A stretch of DNA of 64,000 bases from Allobosea sp. Tri-44 (GTDB taxonomy: Bacteria; Pseudomonadota; Alphaproteobacteria; Rhizobiales; Beijerinckiaceae), in assembly GCF_004123845.1 (NCBI RefSeq), contig NZ_NBDP01000036.1, forward strand, positions 151,543-215,542. Direction: 5' to 3'. The first letter of the stretch is position 1. Each line of letters begins with the position of its first letter. The notes under the pieces were generated by a model that saw only the letters and a list, made by a program, of their open reading frames with translations, had not been told where the DNA came from and did not search any database. Positions 14,390 to 24,100 of this stretch are shown here, piece after piece. The position numbers and the translations under genes are program-made.

Positions 14390-14806
14390 TTATTTTTCAG
14401 CGTCATCACCCTGCCCAAACTGCCGGCCCAGAATGAGGCCGAGCAGAACGACGCCGCCGACGAGCGCGGTGCGCCAGCCGAGCTTGCGACTGCCGACCAG
14501 CGATGCCGCGATCGGCGCTGCGGCGACGGCGGCGGCAAGGCGCCGGTCCGGGCGCGGCCGGTTCTTCACATAGAGCGCGATCCCGAGGGCGAGTAGCGCG
14601 GTGGCGAGCAGGCCACCGGCAATCGACAGGCTGGCGATGATGGCGCCGTAGTGCAGCGTCAGCAGCGTATGCAGTGCGTCGAGCGCGTAGCCGACAGCAG
14701 CAGTCGCCAGCACGCCGGCCAGCAGATAGAGCACGACGACCGTGACGTTGCGGCGCACGACGCCGCCGATCTCGCGCGTGACCAGACCGGTCAGCCCCCC
14801 CAGCAT
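14390..14806 (-). CDS. Small membrane protein (phage-holin-superfamily-like)
   Basis: A 138-residue protein with two central hydrophobic segments (VTVVVLYLLAGVLATAAVGYAL and AIIASLSIAGGLLATALLAL, quoted in part) and a C-terminal one (TALVGGVVLLGLILG). The layout matches small envelope proteins annotated as phage holin family or DUF1469-like, usually paired with DUF883 proteins as here. The name does not imply lysis. ATG 14806 lies 4 bases after the stop of the upstream DUF883-like gene, so they form one operon, driven by the EcfG promoter at 15236-15260. Confidence 0.75.
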   Translation of the reverse strand: MLGGLTGLVTREIGGVVRRNVTVVVLYLLAGVLATAAVGYALDALHTLLTLHYGAIIASLSIAGGLLATALLALGIALYVKNRPRPDRRLAAAVAAAPIAASLVGSRKLGWRTALVGGVVLLGLILGRQFGQGDDAEK

Positions 14807-14810
14807 GGCC

Positions 14811-15173
14811 TTAGCGCGCCGAGAGGAAGCCGACGAACAGCCCGACCGCAGCCGCCAGGCCAAGCGCCCGCAAGGGCCGCTCGCGGATCTCGCGGATGAT
14901 CAGCTCTTCCAGGTCACCGGCTTGCTCGCGGGCGATCTCGACCATGCGGTCGGTGTCGACGCCGACAGATTTCAGCTTGCTGCTGACGGTCGCGGCGAGG
15001 TCTTCGGCTCCGCGCGTCAGGCTGGCCTCGATCTCTTCGGCCTCGTTCTGCACGCGGCGGCCGGCGCGGCCGGCGCGCTGAGCCGTGTCGGAGGCGGCGT
15101 CGGCGACTTCGTCCTTGGCGCGTTTGACCGAGGCCGCGGCCTGTCGCTTCGCAGTGGTGCTGGTGGCGGCCAT
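14811..15173 (-). CDS. DUF883-like (ElaB/YqjD type) membrane-anchored protein
   Basis: A 120-residue protein: a long charged Ala/Glu/Arg helix (residues 8-90) and one C-terminal hydrophobic segment with a conserved RPLRALGLAAAVGLFVGFL ending. This matches the DUF883 / ElaB-YqjD family, inner-membrane proteins which in enterobacteria bind ribosomes in stationary phase. ATG 15173 has AAAGGAG 7 bases upstream. First gene of a two-gene operon with an exact EcfG promoter that lies inside the 3' end of the upstream transporter gene. A stress role fits both the family and the promoter. Confidence 0.8.
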   Translation of the reverse strand: MAATSTTAKRQAAASVKRAKDEVADAASDTAQRAGRAGRRVQNEAEEIEASLTRGAEDLAATVSSKLKSVGVDTDRMVEIAREQAGDLEELIIREIRERPLRALGLAAAVGLFVGFLSAR

Positions 15174-15233
15174 CAAACGGCTCCTTTGGTGCTGGAATGG
15201 CGACGATGCCACGCCAATGGCGTGGCGCAAAGC

Positions 15234-16409
15234 TCAACGCGCCAGCGCCGGCGCAGTTCCGGCCGGGGGGGCGGTGGCGGGCGTTGTGTCGCTTTCGGCT
15301 TGCTCGGCGTCCTGCTGCGCTTTTCGGTAGTTGGCGATCTCCTCTCGGGCGAGGAGGCCGACCAGCAAGATCGGCGTTGAGAGCACCGCGCCAATCGGCC
15401 CCCATAGCCAGAGCCAGAAGATGAAGGAGATGAAGACGAGGAAGGGCGAGATCGTCAGCCGCCGGCCGACGAAAACGGGTGTCACCGCATTGCCTTCGAT
15501 CAGGTGGACGATGAAATAGGCCATCGCCGGCCAGGCTGCGACGAGCAGCGAGGATGGCGACAGCAGGCCGGCGGCAAAGAACGCGACCGTGACCATGATC
15601 GGCCCGATGAAGGCGAGATAGTTGAGGAAGAAGGCGAGCGCCCCCCAGAACACCGGATAGGGCAGGCCGGCCGCCCAGGCGATCGCCATCGAGATCACGC
15701 CCATGCCGAGGTTGATCAGCGTCACCAGGCCGAAATAGCGGGCGGTGCGGATCTCGATTTCCTCAAAGAAGGATCCTGCCGATCGACGTGCGCCGCGTCC
15801 GAAGCAGAGCCTGAGCACACGGGCCTTGAGATGGCGCCGCGTCGCCAGCCAGAAATAGACGGTGGCGATGAAGATCAGGAGGCCGCCGGCTGCGGTGGTC
15901 GATGACACCGCGATCGAAACCAGCGGATTGCCGTCGGAGACGCTGACCTTGGCGCCGTCGCCGCCGGCGAAATTCTCGGCGAACTTCTTGAAGTCCTCCA
16001 TGAAGGCGAGCACGCCGACCAGCTTGAACTTCAGCGCAGCCACCATCTTCGGAAACTGGTCGCTCCAGGCGGCGATCGGGACGGTCAACGTGCCGATCAG
16101 CACGAGCAGCAGCACGACGCCGGCGAAGACGATAAGGCCGGCGGCGAGGTGCTGTGGCACGCCACGCCGCACCATCGCATCGACCGGAGGCCCGAGCACC
16201 AGGCCGAAGATCACGCCGGCGGTCACCGGCAGCGCGATGACCCGCGTCAGGTAGAGCGAGGCGGTGGCGAGGATGACGAAGATGCCGACGATGCAGTAGC
16301 GGACGATGAGATCATGGTCGTGCGGCGTGATCTCGCTGGAGGTGGTCTCCTCCACCTCCGGCTCGGCCATGTAGCGCGGAAACGGCTTCCAGGCGGATGC
16401 GTTGAGCAT
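15234..16409 (-). CDS. AI-2E family transporter (TqsA/PerM type membrane protein)
   Basis: About 391 residues with eight or so hydrophobic segments, in the AI-2E/PerM arrangement: two N-terminal helices (YCIVGIFVILATASLYL, VTAGVIFGLVLGPPV), a soluble loop, and a C-terminal bundle with YPVFWGALAFFLNYLAFIGP and the family hallmark LIEGNAVTPVFVGRRL. Family members export autoinducer-2 or act as sodium/ion antiporters; the substrate cannot be told. I choose ATG 16409 because it lies after the EcfG promoter at 16461-16486; ATG 16370 (MAEPEVEE) is an alternative and neither has a strong ribosome site. The C-terminal tail is Thr/Ala/Pro-rich. Confidence 0.85.
   Translation of the reverse strand: MLNASAWKPFPRYMAEPEVEETTSSEITPHDHDLIVRYCIVGIFVILATASLYLTRVIALPVTAGVIFGLVLGPPVDAMVRRGVPQHLAAGLIVFAGVVLLLVLIGTLTVPIAAWSDQFPKMVAALKFKLVGVLAFMEDFKKFAENFAGGDGAKVSVSDGNPLVSIAVSSTTAAGGLLIFIATVYFWLATRRHLKARVLRLCFGRGARRSAGSFFEEIEIRTARYFGLVTLINLGMGVISMAIAWAAGLPYPVFWGALAFFLNYLAFIGPIMVTVAFFAAGLLSPSSLLVAAWPAMAYFIVHLIEGNAVTPVFVGRRLTISPFLVFISFIFWLWLWGPIGAVLSTPILLVGLLAREEIANYRKAQQDAEQAESDTTPATAPPAGTAPALAR
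15236..15260 (-). promoter_or_regulatory. EcfG promoter for the DUF883-like / holin-like operon
   Basis: Minus strand GGAAC (15260-15256), 16-base spacer, CGTT (15239-15236). Exact consensus, lying within the last codons of the AI-2E transporter gene; leader of about 55 bases. Confidence 0.8.
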
Positions 16410-16460
16410 ATCGGCGAAACCAGCGCGCAAATGGCGCCCCCCGGCGCACTTCGCCTGCTC

Positions 16461-16486
16461 AACGCGGCGGTTGCGACGAAGGTTCC
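16461..16486 (-). promoter_or_regulatory. EcfG promoter for the AI-2E family transporter
   Basis: Minus strand GGAAC (16486-16482), 17-base spacer, CGTT (16464-16461). Exact consensus. It starts 18 bases after the polA stop codon and gives a leader of about 45 bases. Confidence 0.8.
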
Positions 16487-16503
16487 GGCGTTCGGGCCGC
16501 TGC

Positions 16504-19500
16504 TCAGTGCGCCTCGTCCCAGTTGTCGGCGGCGCGCGCATCGACGACGAGCGGCACCTTGAGCGCAACCGCCGGCTGCGGCGCCTCGACCATGACCTTG
16601 CGGATCACCGGCAGCGCCGCCTCGACCTGGGCCTCCGGCACCTCGAAGACCAGCTCGTCATGCACCTGCAGCAGCATGCGCGCGTCGAGCTTTGCTTCCG
16701 CCAGCGCGTCCTCCATCCGGATCATGGCGCGGCGGATGATGTCGGAGGCCGAGCCCTGGATCGGCGCGTTGATCGCCTGGCGCTCGACGAAGGCGCGCTC
16801 GGACGGGTTCTTCGAGGCGACAGCCGGGAAATGGCAGACGCGGCCGAAGATCGTCTCGACCGCGCCCTTGGCACGCACCGTGGTGCGGGCCTGGTCCATA
16901 TAGTCGCGAATGCCGGGGAAGCGCTCGAAGTATTTGCGGATATAGGCGCTGGCCTCCTCGCGCGAGATACCGAGCTGATTGGCGAGGCCGAAAGCCGAGA
17001 TGCCGTAGATGATGCCGAAATTGATCGCCTTGGCGCGCCGGCGCACCTCGCTCGGCATGCCCTGAACCGGCACCCCGAACATCTCGGATGCGGTCATCGC
17101 ATGGATGTCGACGCTATCGGCGAAGGCCTGCCGGAGCTGCGGGATATCGGCGATATGGGCGAGGATGCGCAGTTCGATCTGGCTGTAGTCGGCCGAGACC
17201 AGCTTGTGGCCCTTCTCGGCGACGAAGGCGGTCCTGATCTTGCGGCCGGCCTCGGTCCGGATCGGGATGTTCTGCAGGTTGGGCTCGGAAGACGACAGAC
17301 GCCCGGTCGTCGTCGCCGCCAGCGCATAGGAGGTGTGGACCCGGTGGGTCTGGGGATTCACATAGGTCGGCAGCGAATCGGTATAGGTCGATTTCAGCTT
17401 GGCGAGCTGGCGCCAGTCGAGAATGCGGGCGGGCAGCTCGTTGCCCTGCTCGGCGAGTTCCTCGAGCACGCCGGCGCCGGTCGCCCATTGTCCGGTCGCG
17501 GTCTTCTTGGCGCCGGGCAGGCCCATCTTGCCGAACAGGATGTCGCCGAGCTGCTTGGGGCTGCCGATGGTGAACTTCTCGCCGGCGAGCGTGTGGATCT
17601 CGTCCTCCAGCCGTGCCAGCGACTGGGCGAATTCGCCAGACAGTCGCGACAGGATCTGGCGGTCGATCGAAATGCCGCGGCGCTCCATCCGCACCAGAAC
17701 CGGCACCAGTGGGCGCTCAAGCGTCTCGTAGATCGTGGTCTTGCGCTCGGACACGAGCCGCGGCTTCAGCGCGAGCCAGAGCCGCAAGGTGACGTCGGCA
17801 TCCTCGGCGGCATAGGCGGTCGCCCGGTCGAGCGGCACCTTGTCGAAGGTGACCTGGCCCTTGCCGGTGCCGGCGACCTCGGAATAGGGGATCGGCTTGT
17901 GGCCGAGATGGGTCTCCGAGAGCCGGTCCATGCCATGGCTGCCATTGCCGGCGTCGAGGGCGTAGGAGACCAGCATCGTGTCGTCGAAGGGCGCGACCTC
18001 GACCCCGTGCCGGTTGAACACGGCGATGTCGTATTTGAGATTCTGGCCGATCTTCAGCACGCCGGGGTCGATCAGCAGCGGCTTCAATTCGGCCAGTGCC
18101 TGATCGAGCGGGATCTGGCCTTCGAGCAGGCCTGAATCGAACAGGCCGTCGCCGGCGCGATGCTGCAGCGGGATATAGCAGGCCTTGCCCGGCGCGACCG
18201 CGAGCGAGATGCCGATCAGGTCGGCCTGCATCACGTCGAGCGAGTTGGTCTCGGTATCGAGCGCGACGAAGCCGGCCTCATAAGCCCAGCCGATCCAGCG
18301 CGAGAGCTCGGCGATGGTGCGCACGCATTCGTAAGTTGCATGGTCGATCTTGACCGCGAGCGCCGCATCCTTGCGCGCGGCGGCGAGATCGGCCGGCCGC
18401 AGCCAGCCATCAGCGGCGGGTACGGGCTTGCCCTCGGCCGGCGCAGCGGCGGTGGTCGTCGCACCATCCGTGGCGACGGCCGTGCCAACGGTGGGCAGGT
18501 CGGTCTCGGCATAGAGCGCCTTGAGCGCGGCGGCGCGGGCGCCGCCGGGGGCGAGGTCGGGGTCGGCATCGATCGCCGAGACATCGGCGTCATAAGCCTC
18601 GGCGGCGCGCTTGGTGATGGTGGTGAACTCCATCGCCTTGAGGAAAGCGATGAGCTTGGCCGGGTCGGGCTGGTTCAGCGTGAGCTCGCCAAGCGGCGTC
18701 TCGACTGCGACGTCCTCGACCAGCGTCACCAGCCTGTGGGAAATGCGGACCTTCTCGATCACCTCGGGATTGGTCAGCGTCTCCCGGCGCTTGGGCTGCT
18801 TGATCTCGCCGGCGCGCTTCAGAAGCGTTTCCAGATCGCCATATTCGCCGATCAACTGCGCTGCCGTCTTGATGCCGATGCCGGGCGCACCCGGGACATT
18901 GTCGGTCGCGTCGCCGGCCAGCGCCTGGACGTCGGTGACCTTGTCCGGCGTGACGCCGAAATACTCGACCACCTCGGGCTCGCCGATGCGCCGTTCCGGA
19001 CGGAAGCCGACGCCCTTCTTAGCGTCGCCGGAGGCCGGGTCGTACATCGCGACGCCTGGTCGCACGAGCTGCATCAGGTCCTTGTCGGCCGAGACGATCA
19101 GCACGTCGGCGCCGGCCTCGCGCGCCTGGCGTGCATAGGTCGCGATCAGGTCGTCGGCTTCGTAGATGTCCTGCTCGACCGGGATCAGCCCGAAGGCGCG
19201 CACCGCGTCGCGCATCAGCGGGAATTGCGGGATCAAATCCGGCGGCGGGTCGGAACGATTGCCCTTGTAGGCCGGGTAGATTTCCTTGCGGAAGGAGTTC
19301 TCGCTCTTGTCGAAGACAATGGCGAGATGGGTCGGCTTCACCCCGAGCACGCCCTCGCGCACGAACTGGAACAGCTTGGTTGCGAACAGCCGGACCGCGC
19401 CCGACGGCAGCCCATCCGAGCGGGCATTGTATTTCCTGTCCTGGTTGATCGACTGGAAATAGGCGCGGAAAATGAAATTCGAGCCATCGACCAGGAAGAG

Positions 19501-19539
19501 GTGGTCGCCGGGCTTGAGCGAGGGGCTGTCGTTCGTCAT
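16504..19539 (-). CDS. polA: DNA polymerase I
   Basis: A 1011-residue three-domain DNA polymerase I for Okazaki-fragment maturation and repair. The N-terminal 5'-3' exonuclease (LFLVDGSNFIFRAYF; DALAGDATDNVPG is present as ALAGDATDNVPG) spans about residues 1-300. The 3'-5' proofreading exonuclease is intact, with DTET in FVALDTETNSLD. The polymerase has motif A DYSQIELRILAHI, the O-helix region RRRAKAINFGIIYG and motif C QVHDELVFE. An Ala-rich linker of some 90 residues separates the first two domains. ATG 19539 (MTNDSP) is chosen; ATG 19551 would add four residues. Longer than the E. coli enzyme by about 80 residues, mainly the linker. Confidence 0.97.
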   Translation of the reverse strand: MTNDSPSLKPGDHLFLVDGSNFIFRAYFQSINQDRKYNARSDGLPSGAVRLFATKLFQFVREGVLGVKPTHLAIVFDKSENSFRKEIYPAYKGNRSDPPPDLIPQFPLMRDAVRAFGLIPVEQDIYEADDLIATYARQAREAGADVLIVSADKDLMQLVRPGVAMYDPASGDAKKGVGFRPERRIGEPEVVEYFGVTPDKVTDVQALAGDATDNVPGAPGIGIKTAAQLIGEYGDLETLLKRAGEIKQPKRRETLTNPEVIEKVRISHRLVTLVEDVAVETPLGELTLNQPDPAKLIAFLKAMEFTTITKRAAEAYDADVSAIDADPDLAPGGARAAALKALYAETDLPTVGTAVATDGATTTAAAPAEGKPVPAADGWLRPADLAAARKDAALAVKIDHATYECVRTIAELSRWIGWAYEAGFVALDTETNSLDVMQADLIGISLAVAPGKACYIPLQHRAGDGLFDSGLLEGQIPLDQALAELKPLLIDPGVLKIGQNLKYDIAVFNRHGVEVAPFDDTMLVSYALDAGNGSHGMDRLSETHLGHKPIPYSEVAGTGKGQVTFDKVPLDRATAYAAEDADVTLRLWLALKPRLVSERKTTIYETLERPLVPVLVRMERRGISIDRQILSRLSGEFAQSLARLEDEIHTLAGEKFTIGSPKQLGDILFGKMGLPGAKKTATGQWATGAGVLEELAEQGNELPARILDWRQLAKLKSTYTDSLPTYVNPQTHRVHTSYALAATTTGRLSSSEPNLQNIPIRTEAGRKIRTAFVAEKGHKLVSADYSQIELRILAHIADIPQLRQAFADSVDIHAMTASEMFGVPVQGMPSEVRRRAKAINFGIIYGISAFGLANQLGISREEASAYIRKYFERFPGIRDYMDQARTTVRAKGAVETIFGRVCHFPAVASKNPSERAFVERQAINAPIQGSASDIIRRAMIRMEDALAEAKLDARMLLQVHDELVFEVPEAQVEAALPVIRKVMVEAPQPAVALKVPLVVDARAADNWDEAH

Positions 19540-19621
19540 GGCCGGGACCATAGGGCTGCGTGCCGGGATGGTCTATTGTGCAAGCAGGCAAGCTCGCAAG
19601 AAGCTGTCAGGAGGAAATGTG

Positions 19622-20287
19622 ATGAATGCCTATGTCACAATGCCGCTCGCCTTCGAGGGCCTGCCCGAGGCGGAGATGAAGGCGCGCGCGGCGCAGTTCC
19701 TTGAAACTATGCGCAAACGCCGCACCGTGCGCGACTATTCCGACAAGCCGGTGCCGCGCGAGGTCATCGAGGCGGCGGTCGCGACCGCCGGCACGGCGCC
19801 GTCGGGCGCCAACCAGCAGCCCTGGACCTTCGTCTGCATCTCCGATCCGGAACTCAAGCGGAAGATCCGCGAGGGCGCCGAGGAAGAGGAGCGCGTCTTC
19901 TATGCCGGCCGGGCCGGCGATGAATGGCTGGGTGCGCTCGCTCATCTCGGCACCGACGAGCACAAGCCCTTCCTCGACACCGCGCCCTGGCTGATCGCGA
20001 TCTTCGCCCAGCGCTGGGGCTATGATGCCGAAGGCCGCAAGGTGAAGCACTATTACGTCCCGGAATCGGTCGGCATCGCCGCCGGCTTCCTGATCGCCTC
20101 GCTGCATCAGGCCGGCTTGGCGACGCTGACACATACGCCGGCGCCGATGAACTTCCTCAACCAGCTTTGTGGTCGCCCCGACAATGAAAAGGCGCTGATC
20201 CTGCTCGTCGTCGGCTATCCCGCCGAAGGCTGCGTCGTCCCGGCGATCGGCAAGAAGCCGCTGGAGGAGATCGCGAGCTTCCTCTGA
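19622..20287 (+). CDS. Nitroreductase family protein
   Basis: A 221-residue FMN-dependent nitroreductase-fold protein. RKRRTVRDYSDKPVP (about residues 25-39) and APSGANQQPWTFVCI (about 59-73) are the FMN-binding signatures, and the C-terminal LVVGYPA is the usual end of the fold. The middle IAIFAQRWG and YYVPESVGIAAGFLI segments resemble the iodotyrosine-deiodinase-like/BluB-like subgroup. The true substrate is unknown. ATG 19622 follows GGAGGAAAT closely. It is divergent from polA, 82 bases apart. Confidence 0.9.
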   Translation: MNAYVTMPLAFEGLPEAEMKARAAQFLETMRKRRTVRDYSDKPVPREVIEAAVATAGTAPSGANQQPWTFVCISDPELKRKIREGAEEEERVFYAGRAGDEWLGALAHLGTDEHKPFLDTAPWLIAIFAQRWGYDAEGRKVKHYYVPESVGIAAGFLIASLHQAGLATLTHTPAPMNFLNQLCGRPDNEKALILLVVGYPAEGCVVPAIGKKPLEEIASFL

Positions 20288-20363
20288 GGCGCTGCCGCAC
20301 TTGAGCATTCCGGCCGGCCATGGCTGATAGGCCGATATGGCCGGCAGGAGATTCGCTCACGTC

Positions 20364-21098
20364 ATGCAGACCGGTTCCTCGCCGATCCGCCGGGCCATGG
20401 TGCTCGCCGCCGGGCTCGGCAAGCGCATGCGCCCGATCACCGATACGCTGCCGAAGCCGCTGGTCGCGATCGGCGGCAAGACCATGCTCGACCATGCACT
20501 CGACCGTCTGGCCGAAGCCGGCATCGCGGATGCCGTGGTCAATGTCCATTACCTCGCCGAGCAGGTCGAAGCCCGGGTTGCTGGCCGGACTCAGCCGCGG
20601 ATCGTCATCTCCGACGAGCGGGCGCGTCTGCTCGAAACCGGCGGCGGCGTGAAGAAGGCGCTGCCGCTGCTCGGCGCCGAGCCATTCTTCCATATTAACT
20701 CGGATTCGCTCTGGAGCGAGCGAGGAGCGTCCAATGTCGCCGCCATGGCCGCCGCCTGGGATGCGGGGCGGATGGACATGCTGCTCCTGCTCGCCGAGCG
20801 CGAGAGCAGCGTCGGCTTCGACGGCGCAGGCGACTTCTTCCGGGACGCGGCCGGCAGGCTGACGCGGCGCGGAAAGGCAGCTGCCGCCCCTCACGTCTAT
20901 GCCGGCGTCGCGATCATCAAGCCGGAGCTCTTCGCCGACACGCCGGAGGGCCCGTTCTCGCTGAACCTGCTGTTCGACCGCTGCATCGCCAAGGGCACTC
21001 TCTTCGGCCATCCCCTCGACGGGCGCTGGCTCCATGTCGGGACACCCGAGGCGATCCCGCTGGCGGAGCAGGCCTACGCCGCCCATCAGGCGAGTTGA
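20364..21098 (+). CDS. Sugar-1-phosphate nucleotidyltransferase (MurU-like)
   Basis: A 244-residue nucleotidyltransferase. AMVLAAGLGKRMRPIT is the nucleotide-binding loop, followed by PKPLV with the catalytic Lys, and HINSDSLW carries the metal-binding Asp. Proteins of this length just upstream of addB in Hyphomicrobiales are usually MurU-like N-acetylmuramate-1-phosphate uridylyltransferases in cell-wall recycling, normally behind the AmgK kinase and TsaE. Here amgK and tsaE are absent and a nitroreductase precedes it, so the assignment to MurU is less certain. addB starts 7 bases after its stop. Confidence 0.8.
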   Translation: MQTGSSPIRRAMVLAAGLGKRMRPITDTLPKPLVAIGGKTMLDHALDRLAEAGIADAVVNVHYLAEQVEARVAGRTQPRIVISDERARLLETGGGVKKALPLLGAEPFFHINSDSLWSERGASNVAAMAAAWDAGRMDMLLLLAERESSVGFDGAGDFFRDAAGRLTRRGKAAAAPHVYAGVAIIKPELFADTPEGPFSLNLLFDRCIAKGTLFGHPLDGRWLHVGTPEAIPLAEQAYAAHQAS

Positions 21099-21105
21099 GG
21101 CCGCG

Positions 21106-24100
21106 ATGGCCGGGCTCAACCTGTTCAACATCCCGGCCGGCGCACCCTTCCTGTCCGTGCTCGCCGAGGCGCTGCTCGCAGGCCGCTTCGGCAAGGCCTA
21201 TGACCCGGCCGATCCGACCGCCCTCTCGCGCACCACGCTCTATCTGCCGACGCGCCGTGCCGCGCGCGCTTTCTCGGCCGTACTCTCGGAAAAGCTCGGT
21301 GGCCGGCCGCTGCTGTTGCCGCGGATCGTCCCGCTGGGAGATGTCGACGAGGCCGAGACGGCACTGATCGCAAGTGCAAGCGATGCGTTGGCGCTGGAGC
21401 GGACCGCGCCGATCGATCCCTTGCGCCGCCGCTTCATCCTGACGACGCTGATCTCGGCCTGGGGCCGCACCGCGAACCGCCAGCATCTCAAGCTCGATCC
21501 GGCCGAGCCGTCCCTGATGCCGGCGACATTGGCCGAGGCCTGGGGCCTCGCCGGCGATCTTGCTCATCTGCTCGACCAGTTGCAGACCGAAGGCGTCTCG
21601 CCGGCCCGGCTGAAGGGGCTCGATGCCGCTCGCTTCGACGAGATCTGGCAGTTCAACGCTCGTTTCCTCGATATCATCGCCGAGGCCTGGCCGGCGATCC
21701 TGGAGCAACGCGGCGAGTGCGACCCGGCCGAGTTCCGCAACCGCATGCTCGCCGCCGAGCGCGACCGGCTGCTCGCCGGCGACTTCCACGGGCCGGTGAT
21801 CGCGGCAGGCTCAACCGGCACTGTGCCGGCGACGGCGCGCCTGCTCGCCGCGCTCGCCCGCGCGCCGAACGGCGCCGTCGTCCTGCCCGATCTCGACGAG
21901 GCGCTCTCCGAGCAGGCCTGGCGTGCCATCGTCCAGGAGCCGGCGCCGTCGCATCCGCAGGCGGCGCTGCATCGCCTGCTCGACGAAATCGGCGCCGATC
22001 GCGATGAGGTCGTCGCGCTCGCCCAGCCTTCGCCTGCCTTGGCTCTCCGCCGCGACCTGTTGCGCCGGGCCTTGCTGCCGGCCTCGGTCACCGATGACTG
22101 GGCCGGCGCCGCGCCGATCGCTGCTGGGGCGCTGGATGGTCTGCGCATCGTCGAGGCGGCGGATGAACGCGAGGAGGCGCTCGCGGCAGCGCTCGCCTTG
22201 CGCGAGGCGCTGGAGGAGCCGGGCGCCCGCGCCGCCTTGATCACGCCGGATCGCGGCCTCGCCGAACGCGTTGCTGTCGAGCTCCGGCGCTGGGGCATCC
22301 AGGCCGATGATTCCGCCGGAATGCCACTCGGCCGCTGGCCGGCGGGCGCTCTATTGCGCCTCGCGCTCGACGCGGTCGAGGCTGAGCTTTCCCCGGCGAG
22401 CCTGGTCGCGCTGCTGGCGCATCCGCATTGCCGACTCGGCCTGCCCGAGCCACGCCTGCGACAGGGCGCTGCGGCGCTGGAGATCGGCTGCTGGCGTGGC
22501 GAGGCGGTTGGTCCGGGTTTTGCCGGCCTGCGCCGTGCCTTCGAGGCGATGCCTGAACTGCGAAAGGCGACCTATGCGCCGCGCCCCCGCCGCAAGCTCA
22601 CCGACGAGGATATCAGCGCGGCTGAAGAGGTACTCGCCGCGCTGGAAGACGCACTCGCCCCGCTCGTGGCGGCGCTCGTGGGTCCCGCATCGGGACTACG
22701 CGAGATCGCGGCGCAGGCCCGCCGTGCAGTCGAGACACTGAGCGGCGACGAGGCTGGCGTGGTCCTCGCCTGGCGCGGTCCGGATGGCGAAGCGCTCGCG
22801 GCCTTATTCGACGATCTCGAAGCGGCGCTGCCGGAGGCGCCAAGCGAGGGCCGCGCTCGCGACTTGATCGCGATCCTCGAAGGGCTGATCGGCGAGCGCG
22901 TCGTGCAGCGCCGCGATCCCGGCCATCCCCGGGTCAAGATCTGGGGCCTGCTCGAAGCCCGCTTGCTGGAAGCGGAGCATGTCGTGCTTGGCGGGTTGAT
23001 CGAGAGTGTCTGGCCGCCCGCCACCGAGACCGACTCCTTCATCAACCGGCCGATGCGAGCGGAGCTGGGCCTGTCCCCGCCCGAGCGCCGCATCGGCCAG
23101 ACCGCACACGATTTCGTCGCGGCGGCGCTCGCCGGCAAGGTGACGCTGACGCGGGCCCGCAAGGCCGGCGAGGCTGAGACGATCCCCTCGCGCTTCTGGC
23201 AGCGGCTCAAAGCGGTCGCGCCGGCGGATGCCTGGGCGGCGGCCGAGGCCCGCGGGCGCGAGCTCACCGCCTGGGCCGGGCTGCTCGGCGCGCCGGCCGA
23301 TCTTCTGCCCGTGCCGCGGCCAAAACCCTATCCAGCGCCGCATCTGCAGCCGAAGCGGTTCAGCGTCACGGAGGTCGAGACGCTCTATCGCGACCCTTAT
23401 GCGCTCTATGCCCGCAAGATCCTCAGGCTCGATGCCCTGCCGGAGCTGGTCGAGGATCCCGGCGCGACCGATCGCGGCTCGCTGTTGCACGATATCGTCG
23501 GAACCTTCGCGCAAACCCATCCCGAGCACATTCCGGCCGGCGCACTCGGCAGCCTGATCGAGATCGGCGAGCGCTTCTTCCGTGCCTATGAGGACACCCC
23601 CGAGGTGCGCGCCTTCTGGTGGCCGCGCTTCCTGTTGATCGCGCAGAACTTCCTCGGCTGGGAGGAGCGGCGCCGGCCGGGCCTCGCCCGTATCGCGGTC
23701 GAGCGCGATACGCAAGGCGAGTTTCCGCTGGCGGACGGCTCATCGATCCTGCTGACCGGCCGGGCCGACCGTGTCGAGATCACGCGCGAGGGCGCCTTGC
23801 GCATTATCGATTTCAAGACCGGTGCGCCGCCGAGCGATGAACAGGTCCGTCTCGGCTTCGCTCCGCAATTGACGCTGGAAGCCGAGCTTGCCCAGCGCCA
23901 CGGCTTCACCCCGGACATCCTGCCCGGCCCGGTCGAAGCGCTGATGTACCTCAGGCTCAACCACGATCCCAAGAGCTGGGACAAGGACAAGAAGCTGTCG
24001 TTCAAGGACGAGACACAGGCGGACGTCACCGCCCGCCATCTCGTCCAATTGCTCGATCATCTTTCGGTGCTGCGCGCCGGGCGCGAGCCCTGGCTGTCGC

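Noticed and set aside
14390..14806. Phage origin for the holin-like gene
   Set aside because: No other phage gene nearby, paired with a DUF883-like gene and a stress promoter; the holin name reflects a broad membrane family.
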